Source: Clostridiales bacterium (GTDB taxonomy: Bacteria > Bacillota > Clostridia > Christensenellales > CAG-138). From it: a stretch of DNA of 60,560 bases. The stretch covers positions 1-60,560 of the forward strand of contig JAILRE010000026.1 of the NCBI GenBank assembly GCA_024698505.1. The letters run 5' to 3'. The notes beneath the pieces were generated by a model. That model saw only the letters and a program-made list of their open reading frames with translations, was not told where the DNA came from and did not search any database. Both the position numbers and the translations under genes were made by a program. Shown here in pieces: positions 7,783 through 17,771 of the stretch (positions are counted from its first letter, which is position 1; each line of letters starts with the position of its first letter).

Positions 7783-7805
7783 AACTATAACTGTTTATAG
7801 TGTAA

Positions 7806-8510
7806 ATGTGGTTCTATGCGTACAGCGCGATCCCCGATGCGGAATGCGGTACGCTGCCGGGCCAAAACCATACGGGGCTGCTCCAAATGGCTGAGAAGAA
7901 AAAGCGCAGTAAACGCAGGTCGTACCTCAATGATTTCCATCAGGACGTCACCGGGGAATTCCGCTACACGGGCAAACATCATCTGTATGCGGGTGAATAC
8001 TCCGGCAAAAAGGTGCGCCTTCTCACGGCCCTGCTGACGGCGGCGCTCGTGCTCGCGGCGGCGGGCGTCGGGTTCATACCCGCTCCCTCCATGACGGAAC
8101 AGGGCGTGTTCTACGTGCTGCTCCCCTACATTGGCGAGCTGATCGCCGTGTTCGTCACCGCGTGGGCATCGCTCATGCTTTTAAGACCTGTCGGGAGCGA
8201 CGGCGAAAAGCTCCGTCTGCGCGCCTACACCTTCGAAAGATCGATAGGCAGGCTCCCTCACAGGACGGTCATCGCGGCGGTGCTCGCGGGCGCATGCGTA
8301 ATAGCGAACGTCGTATTCATCTGCATAAGGGGCTTCGAAGGCAAGCCCGTTATGTCCATCGCCGTCATACTGCTGCATATCGCGGCAGGCGCGTTCGCCA
8401 TTCTTCTGAAGAGGTTCGCCGCATCCCTCGAATTCACCGAGGACGGGGGAGAGGCCGACGCCTTCAGGGAGAGCGAAGAGATCGAGAACGATCCCGCGCC
8501 GGAAGAATGA
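7806..8510 (+). CDS. Hypothetical four-helix membrane protein
   Basis: The product has 234 residues from the ATG at 7806, or 207 from MAEKKKRSKRRSY at 7887. Neither start has a clear ribosome-binding site. The ATG at 7806 would begin only about 17 nt after the predicted transcription start. The basic N-terminus is followed by four hydrophobic segments (about residues 72-92, 102-128, 155-177 and 185-203 of the long form) and an acidic tail rich in Glu and Asp. I do not recognise the family. It lies before the peptide importer operon on the same strand, with only a weak hairpin (8526-8548) between, so read-through into the importer is possible. Confidence 0.65.
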   Translation: MWFYAYSAIPDAECGTLPGQNHTGLLQMAEKKKRSKRRSYLNDFHQDVTGEFRYTGKHHLYAGEYSGKKVRLLTALLTAALVLAAAGVGFIPAPSMTEQGVFYVLLPYIGELIAVFVTAWASLMLLRPVGSDGEKLRLRAYTFERSIGRLPHRTVIAAVLAGACVIANVVFICIRGFEGKPVMSIAVILLHIAAGAFAILLKRFAASLEFTEDGGEADAFRESEEIENDPAPEE

Positions 8511-8584
8511 TCACATTGTGAAATACGGATAGCAAGGTCCGTTTTTCAGATAAAAATCCGAAATTCTTTTTAGGAGGAACCAAG

Positions 8585-10873
8585 ATGAAAAATTTCAAGA
8601 GAACCCTTGCTCTGTCCCTCGTCATCGTCATGGCTCTTCTGGCTTTTGCTGGCTGCAAAAAGTCCAAGACAGAAGACAAGACGCTTGTCGTGGGTTATTC
8701 CCCGTTCAACAGCAAGTTCTCCCCCTTCTTCTCCGAGACCGCGTATGACCAGGACGCTATGGCTATGACGCAGATCTCCCTTCTGACCAGCGACCGTACC
8801 GGCGCTGTCATCCAGAACGGCATCAAGGGCGAGAAGATCAACTACAACGGCACCGATTACACCTACTACGGTCCCGCTGATCTGAAGATCACCGAGAATG
8901 CGGACGGCACCGTTTTCTATGACTTCACGCTCCGTAAGGACCTCAAGTTCTCCGACGGCGAGAAGCTCACCGTAGACGACGTCATCTTCTCCATGTACGT
9001 ACTCTGCGACCCGACCTATGACGGATCCAGCACCCTGTACGCACAGCCCATCCTCGGCATGGAAGAGTACCGTTCCGGTATGTCCAGCCTTCTGAACCTC
9101 CTCCTCGAGGCCGGCCGTGACAACACCGACTTCAGCAAGTGGGAAGAGGCCACTCAGACCAAGTTCTGGAACTCCCTCGACGCTGCCGGCGTTAAGTTCG
9201 CTCAGGACATCATTGATTACTGCCTTGCCAACTACGCCGATTACGGGTGTGTCGACGCTGCCACTTCCGCTGCTTTCTGGGGCTTTGAGATCCCCGAAGG
9301 CGGTACCGCCGCCGATTTCTGGGAGGCTCTCAAGGCAGCCTACGAAGGCGACTATGCTACGCTGTCCGACAAGGAAAAGGCCAACGCCACTCTTTGGAGC
9401 CTGATGGACGATTATGACGATTATCTCGTCGGTATCACCACCGGCGACTCCGCCGCCAACATCGCGGGCATCCAGAGGATCGACGATTACAACCTCCGTA
9501 TCGTCCTCACCAAGGTCGACGCCACCGCTATCTATCAGCTCGGCGTTATCATCGCCCCCATGCACTATTACGGCGACAAGGCGAAGTACGACTATGTCAA
9601 CAACAAGTTCGGCTTCGATAAGGGCGACCTCTCCACCGTCCGTGCCAAGACCGCTACCCCGATGGGCGCGGGCCCCTACAAGTTCATCAAGTTCGAGAAC
9701 GGCGTCATCAACTATGAGGCCAACGAGCTTTACTACAAGGGCGCTCCCAGGACCAGATGGGTCAACTTCATCGAGACCAAGTCCGATGATGATAAGCTGA
9801 ACGGCGTCGTTACCGGCACCATCGACATCACCGATCCCTCCTTCTCCAAGGAGACCGTCGGCGCTATCGAGAAGCAGAACGGCGGCAAGCTGACCGGCGA
9901 CAAGATCACCACCAGCACCGTTGACAACCTCGGCTACGGCTACATCGGCCAGAACGCCATCAACGTCAAGGTCGGCGAAGATCCCGCTTCCTTGGCTTCC
10001 AAGAACCTCCGCAGGGCGTTCGGCACCATCTTCTCCGTATATCGCGATCTCGCTATCGACTCCTACTACGGCGAGCGCGCCTCCGTCATCAACTACCCGA
10101 TCTCCAACACCTCCTGGGCCGCGCCCCGTCCCGCTGACGACGGCTATGCCCTCGCGTTCTCCAAGGATGTAAACGGCAACCCCATCTACACCTCCGACAT
10201 GGACGCCAACGCCAGGTACGAGGCCGCCCTCAACGCCGCTCTCGGCTTCTTCGAGGCTGCGGGCTATAAGGTAGAGAACGGCAAGCTCACCGAGGCACCC
10301 GAAGGCGCGAAGCTCGAGTACACCTTCTGGATCCCCGGCGACGGCACCGGCGACCACCCCTCCTTCATGATCGTTACCGAGGCCAAGAAGGCCCTCGAAA
10401 AGATCGGCATGAGCCTTGTTATCAAGGACCTCGCCAACTCCGCCGACCTCTGGAACAACCTCGATGTTCTCCAGGTCGAGATGTGGGCTGCCGCTTGGAG
10501 CGCTGGCGTCGATCCCGACATGTATCAGATCTACTACTCCGATATCGCCAACGGCCCCAGCACCGCGGGCTCCAAGGTCAACCCCAAGGGCGGTCCCGCT
10601 CAGGGCGGTTCCAACTATGAGTACTGCATCGCCGATGCGGCTCTCGATAAGCTCATCATGGACGCTCGTTCCACCACCGATCAGGCGGCTCGTAAGTCCA
10701 TGTACAAGGCCTGCCTCGATATCGTTATCGACTGGGCGGTCGAGACTCCCGTCTATCAGCGTCAGAACGCGATCATCTTCAGCACCGAGCGCGTCATGAT
10801 CGACACCGTAACTCCCGACATCACCACCTTCTACGGCTGGATGAACGAGATCGAGAACATCCGTGTCAAATAA
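8585..10873 (+). CDS. Peptide ABC transporter, substrate-binding lipoprotein (family 5)
   Basis: The product has 762 residues. A signal peptide and lipobox end at C24 (AFAGC), followed by a solute-binding family 5 fold (DppA/OppA type). Visible marks are the start KTLVVGYSPFNSKFSPFF, DFTLRKDLKFSDGEKLTVDDVIFS in pieces, and the C-terminal region with ARKSMYKACLDIVIDWAVETPVY. It is longer than the usual 530-600 residues, with an additional segment around residues 145-290. AGGAGG lies before the ATG. It heads the importer operon and is separated from the first permease by two strong hairpins. Codon use is noticeably optimised (many GGC, AAG, ATC), consistent with high expression. Substrate is probably oligopeptides, but not shown. 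Confidence 0.92.
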   Translation: MKNFKRTLALSLVIVMALLAFAGCKKSKTEDKTLVVGYSPFNSKFSPFFSETAYDQDAMAMTQISLLTSDRTGAVIQNGIKGEKINYNGTDYTYYGPADLKITENADGTVFYDFTLRKDLKFSDGEKLTVDDVIFSMYVLCDPTYDGSSTLYAQPILGMEEYRSGMSSLLNLLLEAGRDNTDFSKWEEATQTKFWNSLDAAGVKFAQDIIDYCLANYADYGCVDAATSAAFWGFEIPEGGTAADFWEALKAAYEGDYATLSDKEKANATLWSLMDDYDDYLVGITTGDSAANIAGIQRIDDYNLRIVLTKVDATAIYQLGVIIAPMHYYGDKAKYDYVNNKFGFDKGDLSTVRAKTATPMGAGPYKFIKFENGVINYEANELYYKGAPRTRWVNFIETKSDDDKLNGVVTGTIDITDPSFSKETVGAIEKQNGGKLTGDKITTSTVDNLGYGYIGQNAINVKVGEDPASLASKNLRRAFGTIFSVYRDLAIDSYYGERASVINYPISNTSWAAPRPADDGYALAFSKDVNGNPIYTSDMDANARYEAALNAALGFFEAAGYKVENGKLTEAPEGAKLEYTFWIPGDGTGDHPSFMIVTEAKKALEKIGMSLVIKDLANSADLWNNLDVLQVEMWAAAWSAGVDPDMYQIYYSDIANGPSTAGSKVNPKGGPAQGGSNYEYCIADAALDKLIMDARSTTDQAARKSMYKACLDIVIDWAVETPVYQRQNAIIFSTERVMIDTVTPDITTFYGWMNEIENIRVK

Positions 10874-10903
10874 TCTGACAGTCAGGTAAAACCGATATCC
10901 ATG

Positions 10904-10995
10904 TATCGCCCTGCGGCCCTTGGCCGCAGGGCGATAGGACAGCCGCACATCGAGGTGCAGTTTTTATTATTTTAAGCTGTACGCCGATGTGCGGC
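10904..10995 (+). promoter_or_regulatory. Two strong hairpins between binding-protein and permease genes
   Basis: A perfect 15-bp stem (10904-10918 with 10922-10936, loop of three) is followed by an 11-bp pairing (gccgcacatcg 10942-10952 with cgatgtgcggc 10985-10995) that encloses a T-rich stretch. The first has no U-tract. Such structures often stabilise the upstream mRNA or cause partial termination, giving more binding protein than permease. Confidence 0.7.
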
Positions 10996-11074
10996 ATCGC
11001 GGGAAAAGGCGGGGGAGGCCGACTCCCTTTCCGTTCCCGGCGCCCACATATTTTTCTTGACGGAGGGTTTGCCC

Positions 11075-12061
11075 GTGCGCAAATACATTATTAAGCGTTT
11101 GCTGCTGGCGGTGGTCATATTCTTCTTCGTAATGCTGATCACCTACACGCTGATGCGCTGTCTGCCCACCTCCTATATAGAGCAGGTCGCGCGTCAGAAA
11201 TCTCAGCTTCCCGGCTCCAAAAGCTATGACGAGTGGATGGCCCAGCTGAGAGCCATGTACAAGATGGACAGAGGCATCATAGCCGGCTACTTCGGCTGGC
11301 TGGTCGACTTCTTCTCGGGGAATTTCGGCGACAGCTGGAACTTCACCATCCCCGTTATCGAGGAGTTCAACAAGACCGTCTGGATCAGCTTCTGGATGGG
11401 CCTCATCACGATGTTCTTCGAACTCATCATCGCTATTCCTCTCGGCATTATCGCCGCGACGAAGCAGTACACTAAGACAGACTACACGATCTCCATTCTC
11501 GCTCTGGCATTCATTTCATTGCCGACGTTCTTCTTCATAGCGCTGTTAAAGCTCGTGTTCAGCGTAAAGCTGGGCTGGTTCGACCTGTTCGGTCTTATCG
11601 GCCGCAATCACGAGCAGCTCTCAGCGCTCGGCAAGTTCTTCGATAAGGTGCATCACCTCGTGCTCCCGATAGTGACGCTCGTCATCATCAGCATCGGCGG
11701 TCTCATGCGTTATACGAGGACGAACATGCTGGAGGTTTTGAACGCGGATTATATCCGTACCGCGAGGGCGAAGGGCCTGAGCGAGCGAAAGGTCATCTAT
11801 CATCACGCCTTCCGCAACACGCTGATCCCCCTCGTCACTATCGTCGGCGGCTCGCTGCCCGGACTCTTCTCCGGCGCGCTGTTCACCGAAACGATGTTCT
11901 CGATAGACGGTATCGGTTACGCATCATATCAGGCCATGATAGTCGGCGATATCCCGTTCTCCATGTTCTATCTGGCCTTCATATCGATTCTGACTTTGAT
12001 CGGAAACCTCATTTCCGATATCCTGTACGCAGTGGTCGATCCCCGCGTACGCTTAGCCTGA
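11075..12061 (+). CDS. Peptide ABC transporter permease (DppB/OppB type)
   Basis: This 328-residue protein has six expected membrane helices and the binding-protein-dependent transport signature ARAKGLSERKVIYHHAFRN, which contains the EAA loop. The GTG at 11075 is the likely start: GGAGGG lies seven bases upstream and the protein then begins with the typical RKYIIKRLLLAV. An upstream TTG at 11057 is in frame but precedes the ribosome-binding site. It is followed by the OppC-type permease 20 bp later. Confidence 0.92.
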   Translation: MRKYIIKRLLLAVVIFFFVMLITYTLMRCLPTSYIEQVARQKSQLPGSKSYDEWMAQLRAMYKMDRGIIAGYFGWLVDFFSGNFGDSWNFTIPVIEEFNKTVWISFWMGLITMFFELIIAIPLGIIAATKQYTKTDYTISILALAFISLPTFFFIALLKLVFSVKLGWFDLFGLIGRNHEQLSALGKFFDKVHHLVLPIVTLVIISIGGLMRYTRTNMLEVLNADYIRTARAKGLSERKVIYHHAFRNTLIPLVTIVGGSLPGLFSGALFTETMFSIDGIGYASYQAMIVGDIPFSMFYLAFISILTLIGNLISDILYAVVDPRVRLA

Positions 12062-12080
12062 GGAAAGGAGGATCACGGAT

Positions 12081-13634
12081 ATGAGCGAAAACGAAAAGAA
12101 AGACAAAGCTCCTGTCAAAGAGGAGCAGCAGTATTCCTTGAACGATGACCGCCGAGTCAAAGTTCTCTCTCCCGGCGCAATGGTCGCAAAGCGCTTCTTC
12201 CGCAACCGTATCGCGGTCGTGGGCCTTGTGATACTTGCCTTCATGTTCCTGTTCTCCTTCCTGGGCGGTCTGATCTCCCCCTACGGTGAGGATCAGCTCT
12301 TCTACCGCACCGACCTTATGAAGAAGGAATACGCCGGCGCGGTGCTGAACGTCGACTTCCGCTATTCTGCGGCGGAGGGTCAGAAGATGAGCTCGGCCGT
12401 GCAGGCGATGGCGGTCCTCGCCATCCAGAAGGGCGAGACCGCGTTCGAATACGGCGGCGTTGATTATCAGGTGATCAAGGAGGGCGAGGACTTCTACCGC
12501 ATCGCCCTGGCTGACGGAACGACTGTCGCAGTCACCTATAAGGACGTTATAAGGTCCAGCATCGAGGGTCAGGAGCTCAGCTTCGATCTCATCTACAACG
12601 CGCTGAAGGCCTACGTCGGCGGCGGCAAGACATTCTCGGTCGACGGCAAGGTCTACACAATCGGCGACGACGGCGTAGTCTTCGAGAACGATACCGAGAT
12701 CGCCTATATTTCAAGGTATGCCCTCAACGCCGTATCGCCCGACGTCTTCCTCACCCGTTCGTTCAGGGATCAGCTGATCGAGGCCATCGAGAACGGTCAG
12801 GAGGATTTCACCTTCGTTAATGAGAACGGCGAAGCTCAGGATTTCTCCGTCGAGTATAAGCCGGACGTCAAAAACTGGGTCATCTACCGCAAGCAGGCCT
12901 CCCGCGTTTACGACATGTACTCGTTCCCGTCCAAGGAGCATTGGCTTGGCACGGACAGGTACGGCATGGATATGCTCACCCGCCTCATGTACGGCGGCCG
13001 CGTATCGCTGATCATCGGCTTCATCGTCGAGGCGATAAGCACCCTGCTCGGTGTCATAATGGGCGGTCTCGCGGGTTACTTCGGTAAGTGGGTCGATAAC
13101 CTCATAATGCGTATCGTCGATATCTTCTACTGCATCCCCTCGATGCCCATACTGATCATCATCGGCGCAGCTATGGACGCCATGAACATGGATCCCAAGC
13201 TCAGGATGATCTACCTCATGCTCATCCTCGGCTTCCTCGGCTGGCCCGGAATGGCCCGCCTCATCAGGGGCCAGATCCTCTCGCTGCGCGAGCAGGAGTT
13301 CATGACCGCGACCGAAGCCGGCGGCATCTCCGTTTACCGCAGGATATTCAAGCATCTCGTACCGAACGTCATCCCCCAGATCATCGTCTCCGTCACCATG
13401 GGCGTAGGCGGCACGATCATCACCGAGGCTTCGCTCTCGTTCCTGGGTCTTGGCGTCAGGTTCCCGTTCGCATCCTGGGGCAACATCATCAACGACGTCA
13501 ACAGGACGTTCGTACTTGAAAGCTACTGGTTCATCTGGATCCCCGCAGGCGTGCTGCTGCTCCTGACCGTTCTCGCCTTCAACCTCGTCGGCGACGGCCT
13601 GAGGGACGCATTCGACCCGAAGATGAAGCGTTAA
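12081..13634 (+). CDS. Peptide ABC transporter permease (DppC/OppC type) with large extracytoplasmic insertion
   Basis: The product has 517 residues against about 300 for standard DppC. After the cytoplasmic N-terminus and first helix (about 44-66) there is a ~205-residue hydrophilic insertion (about 75-280). Then comes the usual core beginning KEHWLGTDRYGMDMLTRLMYGG. The EAA-loop region is TATEAGGISVYRRIFKHLVPN. The insertion must lie outside the membrane, where it could contact the binding protein. AAAGGAGG precedes the ATG. It sits between the OppB-type permease and the ATPases. Confidence 0.92.
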   Translation: MSENEKKDKAPVKEEQQYSLNDDRRVKVLSPGAMVAKRFFRNRIAVVGLVILAFMFLFSFLGGLISPYGEDQLFYRTDLMKKEYAGAVLNVDFRYSAAEGQKMSSAVQAMAVLAIQKGETAFEYGGVDYQVIKEGEDFYRIALADGTTVAVTYKDVIRSSIEGQELSFDLIYNALKAYVGGGKTFSVDGKVYTIGDDGVVFENDTEIAYISRYALNAVSPDVFLTRSFRDQLIEAIENGQEDFTFVNENGEAQDFSVEYKPDVKNWVIYRKQASRVYDMYSFPSKEHWLGTDRYGMDMLTRLMYGGRVSLIIGFIVEAISTLLGVIMGGLAGYFGKWVDNLIMRIVDIFYCIPSMPILIIIGAAMDAMNMDPKLRMIYLMLILGFLGWPGMARLIRGQILSLREQEFMTATEAGGISVYRRIFKHLVPNVIPQIIVSVTMGVGGTIITEASLSFLGLGVRFPFASWGNIINDVNRTFVLESYWFIWIPAGVLLLLTVLAFNLVGDGLRDAFDPKMKR

Positions 13635-13647
13635 GGAGGGAAGAGTC

Positions 13648-14799
13648 ATGGCAAAGAAACAGAACGTCGGCTATCTCTCCGTAAGAGAATCCCGAAGGAT
13701 CTCCAGAGAGAACCGCAAGATAACCAAGGAATTCGAAAAGAGGCGCAAACGCAGGAACGTTCCCGAATCCGAGTATCTCACCACGATGAAGGATCCGAAC
13801 AACGCCGTTGAGTTTGACGATCTCCACACCTATTTCTATACCGACGCAGGCACCGTCAAGGCGGTCGACGGCGTGACCTTCGAAGTCCCCATCGGCAAGA
13901 CGGTCGGCGTCGTAGGCGAGTCCGGCTGCGGCAAATCCGTCACCAGCCTCTCGCTCATGCAGCTTTTACAGCGCCCTCAGGGCCAGGTCGCGGCGGGCGA
14001 GATAAGGCTGAACCTCGGCGACAAGGCTTACGATGTCACCAAGGCGCCCGACGAGGTGCTTCAGAAGATCCGCGGCAACGCCGTTTCGATGATCTTCCAG
14101 GAGCCGATGACGGCGCTGAACCCCGTATTCAAGATCGGCGATCAGATCGAGGAAGTCCTCGAGCTCCATAACGAGGAAAAGCTGACCGAATCGAAGATGA
14201 AGGAGCGCACCATCGAGCTTCTTGAGATGGTCGGTATCGCCAACAGCGAGGGCGTCTACAAGATGTACCCGCACGAGCTCTCCGGCGGAATGCGTCAGCG
14301 CGTAGTCATAGCTATGGCGCTTGCGTGCAATCCCCGCATAATCATCGCGGATGAGCCCACCACCGCGCTGGACGTTACCATCCAGGCGCAGATACTCGAC
14401 CTGCTCCGTCAGCTGAAGGACAGGATCAATTCCTCGATCATGTTCATCACGCACGACCTCGGCGTCATAGCCGAGATGGCGGATTTCGTCGTCGTCATGT
14501 ACGCGGGCCGCATAGTCGAGAAGGGCACCGCGGACGATATCTTCCATCATCCCGCGCATCCCTACACCATCGGCCTCATGGCTTCGAAGCCCGTCGTCGG
14601 AAAGAAGATAGATAAGCTCTATTCCATCCCCGGCAAGGTCCCGAATCCCATCAACATGCCCGATTACTGCTACTTTAAGGATCGCTGCGAGATGTGCGTC
14701 GATAAGTGCAGCGGCGAATACCCCTGCGAGATCAGCCTCAGCGAGACCCACAAGGTCAGCTGCTACCGCTACTACGACATGAAGGAGGAGACCAAATGA
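13648..14799 (+). CDS. Peptide ABC transporter ATP-binding protein (DppD/OppD type)
   Basis: This 383-residue ATPase has Walker A GESGCGKS, signature LSGGMRQR and Walker [13 protein letters not shown], with the catalytic Glu present. The C-terminal oligopeptide-transporter domain has the cysteine cluster (C-x5-C-x2-C-x3-C type in [21 protein letters not shown]) that binds an iron-sulfur cluster in some homologues. A ~50-residue basic N-terminal extension ([24 protein letters not shown]) precedes the ABC domain and is unusual. The stop overlaps the next start (ATGA). Confidence 0.93.
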   Translation: MAKKQNVGYLSVRESRRISRENRKITKEFEKRRKRRNVPESEYLTTMKDPNNAVEFDDLHTYFYTDAGTVKAVDGVTFEVPIGKTVGVVGESGCGKSVTSLSLMQLLQRPQGQVAAGEIRLNLGDKAYDVTKAPDEVLQKIRGNAVSMIFQEPMTALNPVFKIGDQIEEVLELHNEEKLTESKMKERTIELLEMVGIANSEGVYKMYPHELSGGMRQRVVIAMALACNPRIIIADEPTTALDVTIQAQILDLLRQLKDRINSSIMFITHDLGVIAEMADFVVVMYAGRIVEKGTADDIFHHPAHPYTIGLMASKPVVGKKIDKLYSIPGKVPNPINMPDYCYFKDRCEMCVDKCSGEYPCEISLSETHKVSCYRYYDMKEETK

Positions 14800-15833
14800 A
14801 AGATCCCGAAAAGCGCGACCTCCTGAAGATCGACAACACTTTTGATCCCGTAACCTACGATCCCCAGTACATACTGATGGTCAACAAGCTCAAGAAATAC
14901 TTCCCCATAAAGGGCGGTATGATCTCGAGGACCGTCGGCTACGTAAAGGCCGTTGACGGCATCACGTTCAACCTCAAGCGCGGCACCACCATGGGCCTCG
15001 TCGGCGAGTCCGGCTGCGGCAAGACGACAGTCGGCCGCACCATACTCCGCCTTGCCGGAGAGAAGACGGGCGGTCAGGTCCTCTTCAACGGGCAGGAAGT
15101 CTATGACTTATCGAGCAAAGAGATGCGCTCGATGCGCCCGAAGATGCAGATCATATTCCAGGATCCGTTCTCCAGCCTGTCTCCGCGCCTTCCCGTCGGT
15201 GAGATAATCGGCGAAGCCGTAAGGGAGCATCACCTCGTTCCCAAGGCCGAGTTCGACGATTACATCGACAACATTATGGATAACTGCGGCCTCCAGCCCT
15301 TCCATAAGGACAGGTATCCGCACGAGTTCTCCGGCGGTCAGCGTCAGCGTATCTGCATCGCGAGGGCTCTCGCGCTGAATCCCGAGTTCGTCGTCTGCGA
15401 CGAGCCGGTATCCGCGCTGGACGTTTCCATTCAGGCGCAGATAATCAACCTGCTCCGCGAGCTGCAGGAGAAGTTCAAACTGACCTACCTGTTCATCTCG
15501 CACGACCTCTCCGTCGTCGAGCATATCTCCGATACGGTCGGCGTCATGTACCTCGGCAATCTCGTCGAGTACGGCACCACGGAGGATATCTTCTCCGAGC
15601 CTCTGCATCCCTACACCAAGGCGCTGTTCTCCGCGATCCCGATCCCCGATCCCGACGCGAAGATGAAGCGCATCGTGCTCGAGGGCTCCATTCCTTCTCC
15701 CGCGAATCCTCCGTCCGGGTGCAAATTCCACACCCGCTGCGCGAACTGCATGGAGAAGTGCAAGACCGAAGCTCCCGAGTGGAAGGAGATCACTCCCGGC
15801 CACTTCTGCGCCTGCCACCTGTTCGACGAGTGA
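14796..15833 (+). CDS. Peptide ABC transporter ATP-binding protein (DppF/OppF type)
   Basis: The product has 345 residues. Walker A is GESGCGKTT, signature FSGGQRQR and Walker [13 protein letters not shown]. The C-terminus again carries four cysteines ([14 protein letters not shown]). The start is ATG 14796, overlapping the previous stop by four bases with AAGGAGGAG upstream; the longer open frame is not supported. It pairs with the DppD-type ATPase to drive the two permeases. Confidence 0.93.
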   Translation: MKDPEKRDLLKIDNTFDPVTYDPQYILMVNKLKKYFPIKGGMISRTVGYVKAVDGITFNLKRGTTMGLVGESGCGKTTVGRTILRLAGEKTGGQVLFNGQEVYDLSSKEMRSMRPKMQIIFQDPFSSLSPRLPVGEIIGEAVREHHLVPKAEFDDYIDNIMDNCGLQPFHKDRYPHEFSGGQRQRICIARALALNPEFVVCDEPVSALDVSIQAQIINLLRELQEKFKLTYLFISHDLSVVEHISDTVGVMYLGNLVEYGTTEDIFSEPLHPYTKALFSAIPIPDPDAKMKRIVLEGSIPSPANPPSGCKFHTRCANCMEKCKTEAPEWKEITPGHFCACHLFDE

Positions 15834-15834
15834 T

Positions 15835-16128
15835 ATGGCGAGGAAACGCAAAACCTATGAGGATGACGACGGCCGCACGATAGCCGACATGAGCGGCGTC
15901 ACAAGGCGAAGCATCTGGGTACCGCGAGCACCCGCAGGCTCCGAAGCCCTTCCCAAGGAGGAAAAGGCGGGGGAGAGCGGCGAAAAGCCGACCGTCACCA
16001 AGGAGCAGCTGAAGTATTACATATTCGGCGCTCTCGGCGCGGCGCTGCTCCTCGTTGCGATACTTGGCGTCGTATTTGCGCTGGTCATATTCGTGTTCAG
16101 CAAGGTCGGCGGCTGTGCGCTCAAATGA
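15835..16128 (+). CDS. Small single-pass membrane protein, end of importer operon
   Basis: This 97-residue protein has a charged cytoplasmic N-terminus (about 65 residues) and one C-terminal helix, IFGALGAALLLVAILGVVFALVIF, read as about 68-92. It ends in VGGCALK. It begins two bases after the stop codon of the last ATPase, so it is co-translated with the importer. An unmistakable terminator follows. I recognise no family. A role as an accessory subunit is only suggested by position. Confidence 0.7.
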   Translation: MARKRKTYEDDDGRTIADMSGVTRRSIWVPRAPAGSEALPKEEKAGESGEKPTVTKEQLKYYIFGALGAALLLVAILGVVFALVIFVFSKVGGCALK

Positions 16129-16153
16129 GGGCGGAATCGAATAACGAAACAGG

Positions 16154-16190
16154 CGCTTCCGTGCAGATCAAAGGCACGGAAGCGTCTTTT
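16154..16190 (+). terminator. Terminator of the peptide importer operon
   Basis: An 11-bp stem (cgcttccgtgc / gcacggaagcg) is followed by TCTTTTCT. Confidence 0.88.
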
Positions 16191-16275
16191 CTGTCTTTCT
16201 AAGGCTTTTTTTGTAAATGCAACCGCCGGTTTCCAAAATGCAACCTGTTTTTTTGAAAATGACACCCGGAATTGC

Positions 16276-16304
16276 TTGTGAAAAGCATACTTTGCATGTA
16301 TTAT
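16276..16304 (+). promoter_or_regulatory. Sigma-A promoter for tldD-tldE
   Basis: TTGTGA (16276-16281) and TATTAT (16299-16304) are 17 bp apart. The preceding 16190-16275 contains three similar aaatgcaacc-like stretches but nothing else recognisable. Confidence 0.5.
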
Positions 16305-16372
16305 TGTACCGTAGCCAGCCGAAAAGGCCGGCCTCGCTTCAAACAGATAATCAAGTAAAAAGGAGATAAAAC

Positions 16373-17758
16373 ATGATCAAAGACCTTGTTACCGACAAAA
16401 AGCATCTGTTCGCCTCGGGAGCAAACACCGAGCTCAGGGCGCAGATCAACCGGGCCCGTCAGGCGACGCTGTTAAACGGCGACCTGGTTTCCAACGTCCG
16501 CACCGAGACCTCCGGCGTTTCGGCCCGCGTGTATGAGAACGGCATATTCGGCTTCTCTTCCACCGCCGAATACACGGATGAATCCGTCAGAGAGGTGCTG
16601 AAGGCCGCTTCCGAAAACGCCGCCTTCCTGGCTTCCCACGCAGGCCGCGGCAAGGGCCCGCATAAGCCTCTTCCCGATACGAAGCGCTTCACCGCGCATG
16701 AGATAAACGATCTCGAGCAGCGCGCGTATATCGGGTTTGCCAAAGCGGTCGACGCTTACATCGCCGAAAAATACCCCGATCTCATCAGCCGCATAGTCGT
16801 TGCCATGGCCGATTCCTCCGAGAAGCTCATCGCTGTATCCAACGGCGCGGACGTGCACTGGCTCCAGCCGAGGAGCTTCATATACGTCCAGATGGCGATG
16901 GAGGGGCCGAACGGTCAGCCTGTGGAGTTGTACGACGTGATCGGCGGCTACGGCGCGTTCGACGCAAACTTCAAAGATGCTTCCACGCTTTATGAGAGGA
17001 TCGACGTGCTTTACGACAAGCTTCGTCAGAAGGCGAACGGCGTGTACCCGGAAGCCGGCGTGAAGACCGTTATATTCAGCGGCACACTCGCCGGAATGCT
17101 CGCGCATGAGGCCGTCGGCCACACGGTCGAGGCGGACCTCGTTATCGGCGGATCCGTCGCGGGGCCCAACCTCAACAAAAGGGTCGGCTCCGAGCTCGTG
17201 AACCTCGTCGACTTCGCGCATACCGCGTTCGGCAAACCCGTTCCTCTGCCAGTTTACGCGGACGACGAGGGCGTGGAGGCGACCGACGCAGTGCTCATCA
17301 AGGACGGCATACTCGTCGGCTACATGAACAGCCGCGAGACGGCGGAGCGCTTCGGCATGAAGCCCACCGGCAACGCGAGGGCCTACGGCTTCTCCGACGA
17401 GCCCCTCATCCGCATGAGGAACACCGCGGTGCTCCCCGGCAAATCGAAGCTCGAGGACATGATCGCCTCCGTAGAGGACGGCTATTATCTGATCGACACC
17501 AACAACGGTCAGGCCGATACCACGGGCGAATTCATGTACGGCGTGACCTTCGGCTATGAGATCAAGAACGGCAAGCTCGGCAGGGCTCTGCTCGACACTA
17601 CCATTTCGGGCGTCGCATTCGAGATGCTCAAGACCGTGGATATGATATCCGACAATATGACCTGGGAAACCGCGGGAATGTGCGGCAAGAAGCAGCCCAT
17701 GACGGTAAGCATGGGAGGCCCCGAGATCAAGTGCAAGGTCAACATCGGCGGACGATAA
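16373..17758 (+). CDS. tldD: TldD-type metalloprotease subunit
   Basis: The product has 461 residues and covers the full TldD/PmbA family length. The zinc-binding motif is HEAVGHTVEAD (H245, E246, H250, with D255), as in TldD active subunits. The ATG has AAAAAGGAG upstream. The TldE-type partner begins 13 bp after its stop, giving the usual heterodimer arrangement. TldD/TldE degrade unfolded peptides and mature some modified peptides in other bacteria. No precursor peptide gene is seen nearby, so a housekeeping role is more likely. Confidence 0.93.
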   Translation: MIKDLVTDKKHLFASGANTELRAQINRARQATLLNGDLVSNVRTETSGVSARVYENGIFGFSSTAEYTDESVREVLKAASENAAFLASHAGRGKGPHKPLPDTKRFTAHEINDLEQRAYIGFAKAVDAYIAEKYPDLISRIVVAMADSSEKLIAVSNGADVHWLQPRSFIYVQMAMEGPNGQPVELYDVIGGYGAFDANFKDASTLYERIDVLYDKLRQKANGVYPEAGVKTVIFSGTLAGMLAHEAVGHTVEADLVIGGSVAGPNLNKRVGSELVNLVDFAHTAFGKPVPLPVYADDEGVEATDAVLIKDGILVGYMNSRETAERFGMKPTGNARAYGFSDEPLIRMRNTAVLPGKSKLEDMIASVEDGYYLIDTNNGQADTTGEFMYGVTFGYEIKNGKLGRALLDTTISGVAFEMLKTVDMISDNMTWETAGMCGKKQPMTVSMGGPEIKCKVNIGGR

Positions 17759-17771
17759 GGAGGACAGAACA

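Noticed and set aside
7783-7890. Possible riboswitch in the segment before MAEKKKRSK
   Set aside because: Parts such as ccaaaaccatacgg recall riboswitch loops, but no conserved core of a known class could be completed, and the segment is open in frame.
8570-10948. A 792-codon open frame on the minus strand opposite the binding-protein gene
   Set aside because: It mirrors a codon-optimised gene of high GC third positions, has no ribosome-binding site and encodes a low-complexity Val/Gly/Asp-rich product without family features.
16190-16275. Three similar aaatgcaacc-like stretches before tldD
   Set aside because: They are short, inexact and unevenly spaced; no palindrome or known motif, so no feature is claimed.
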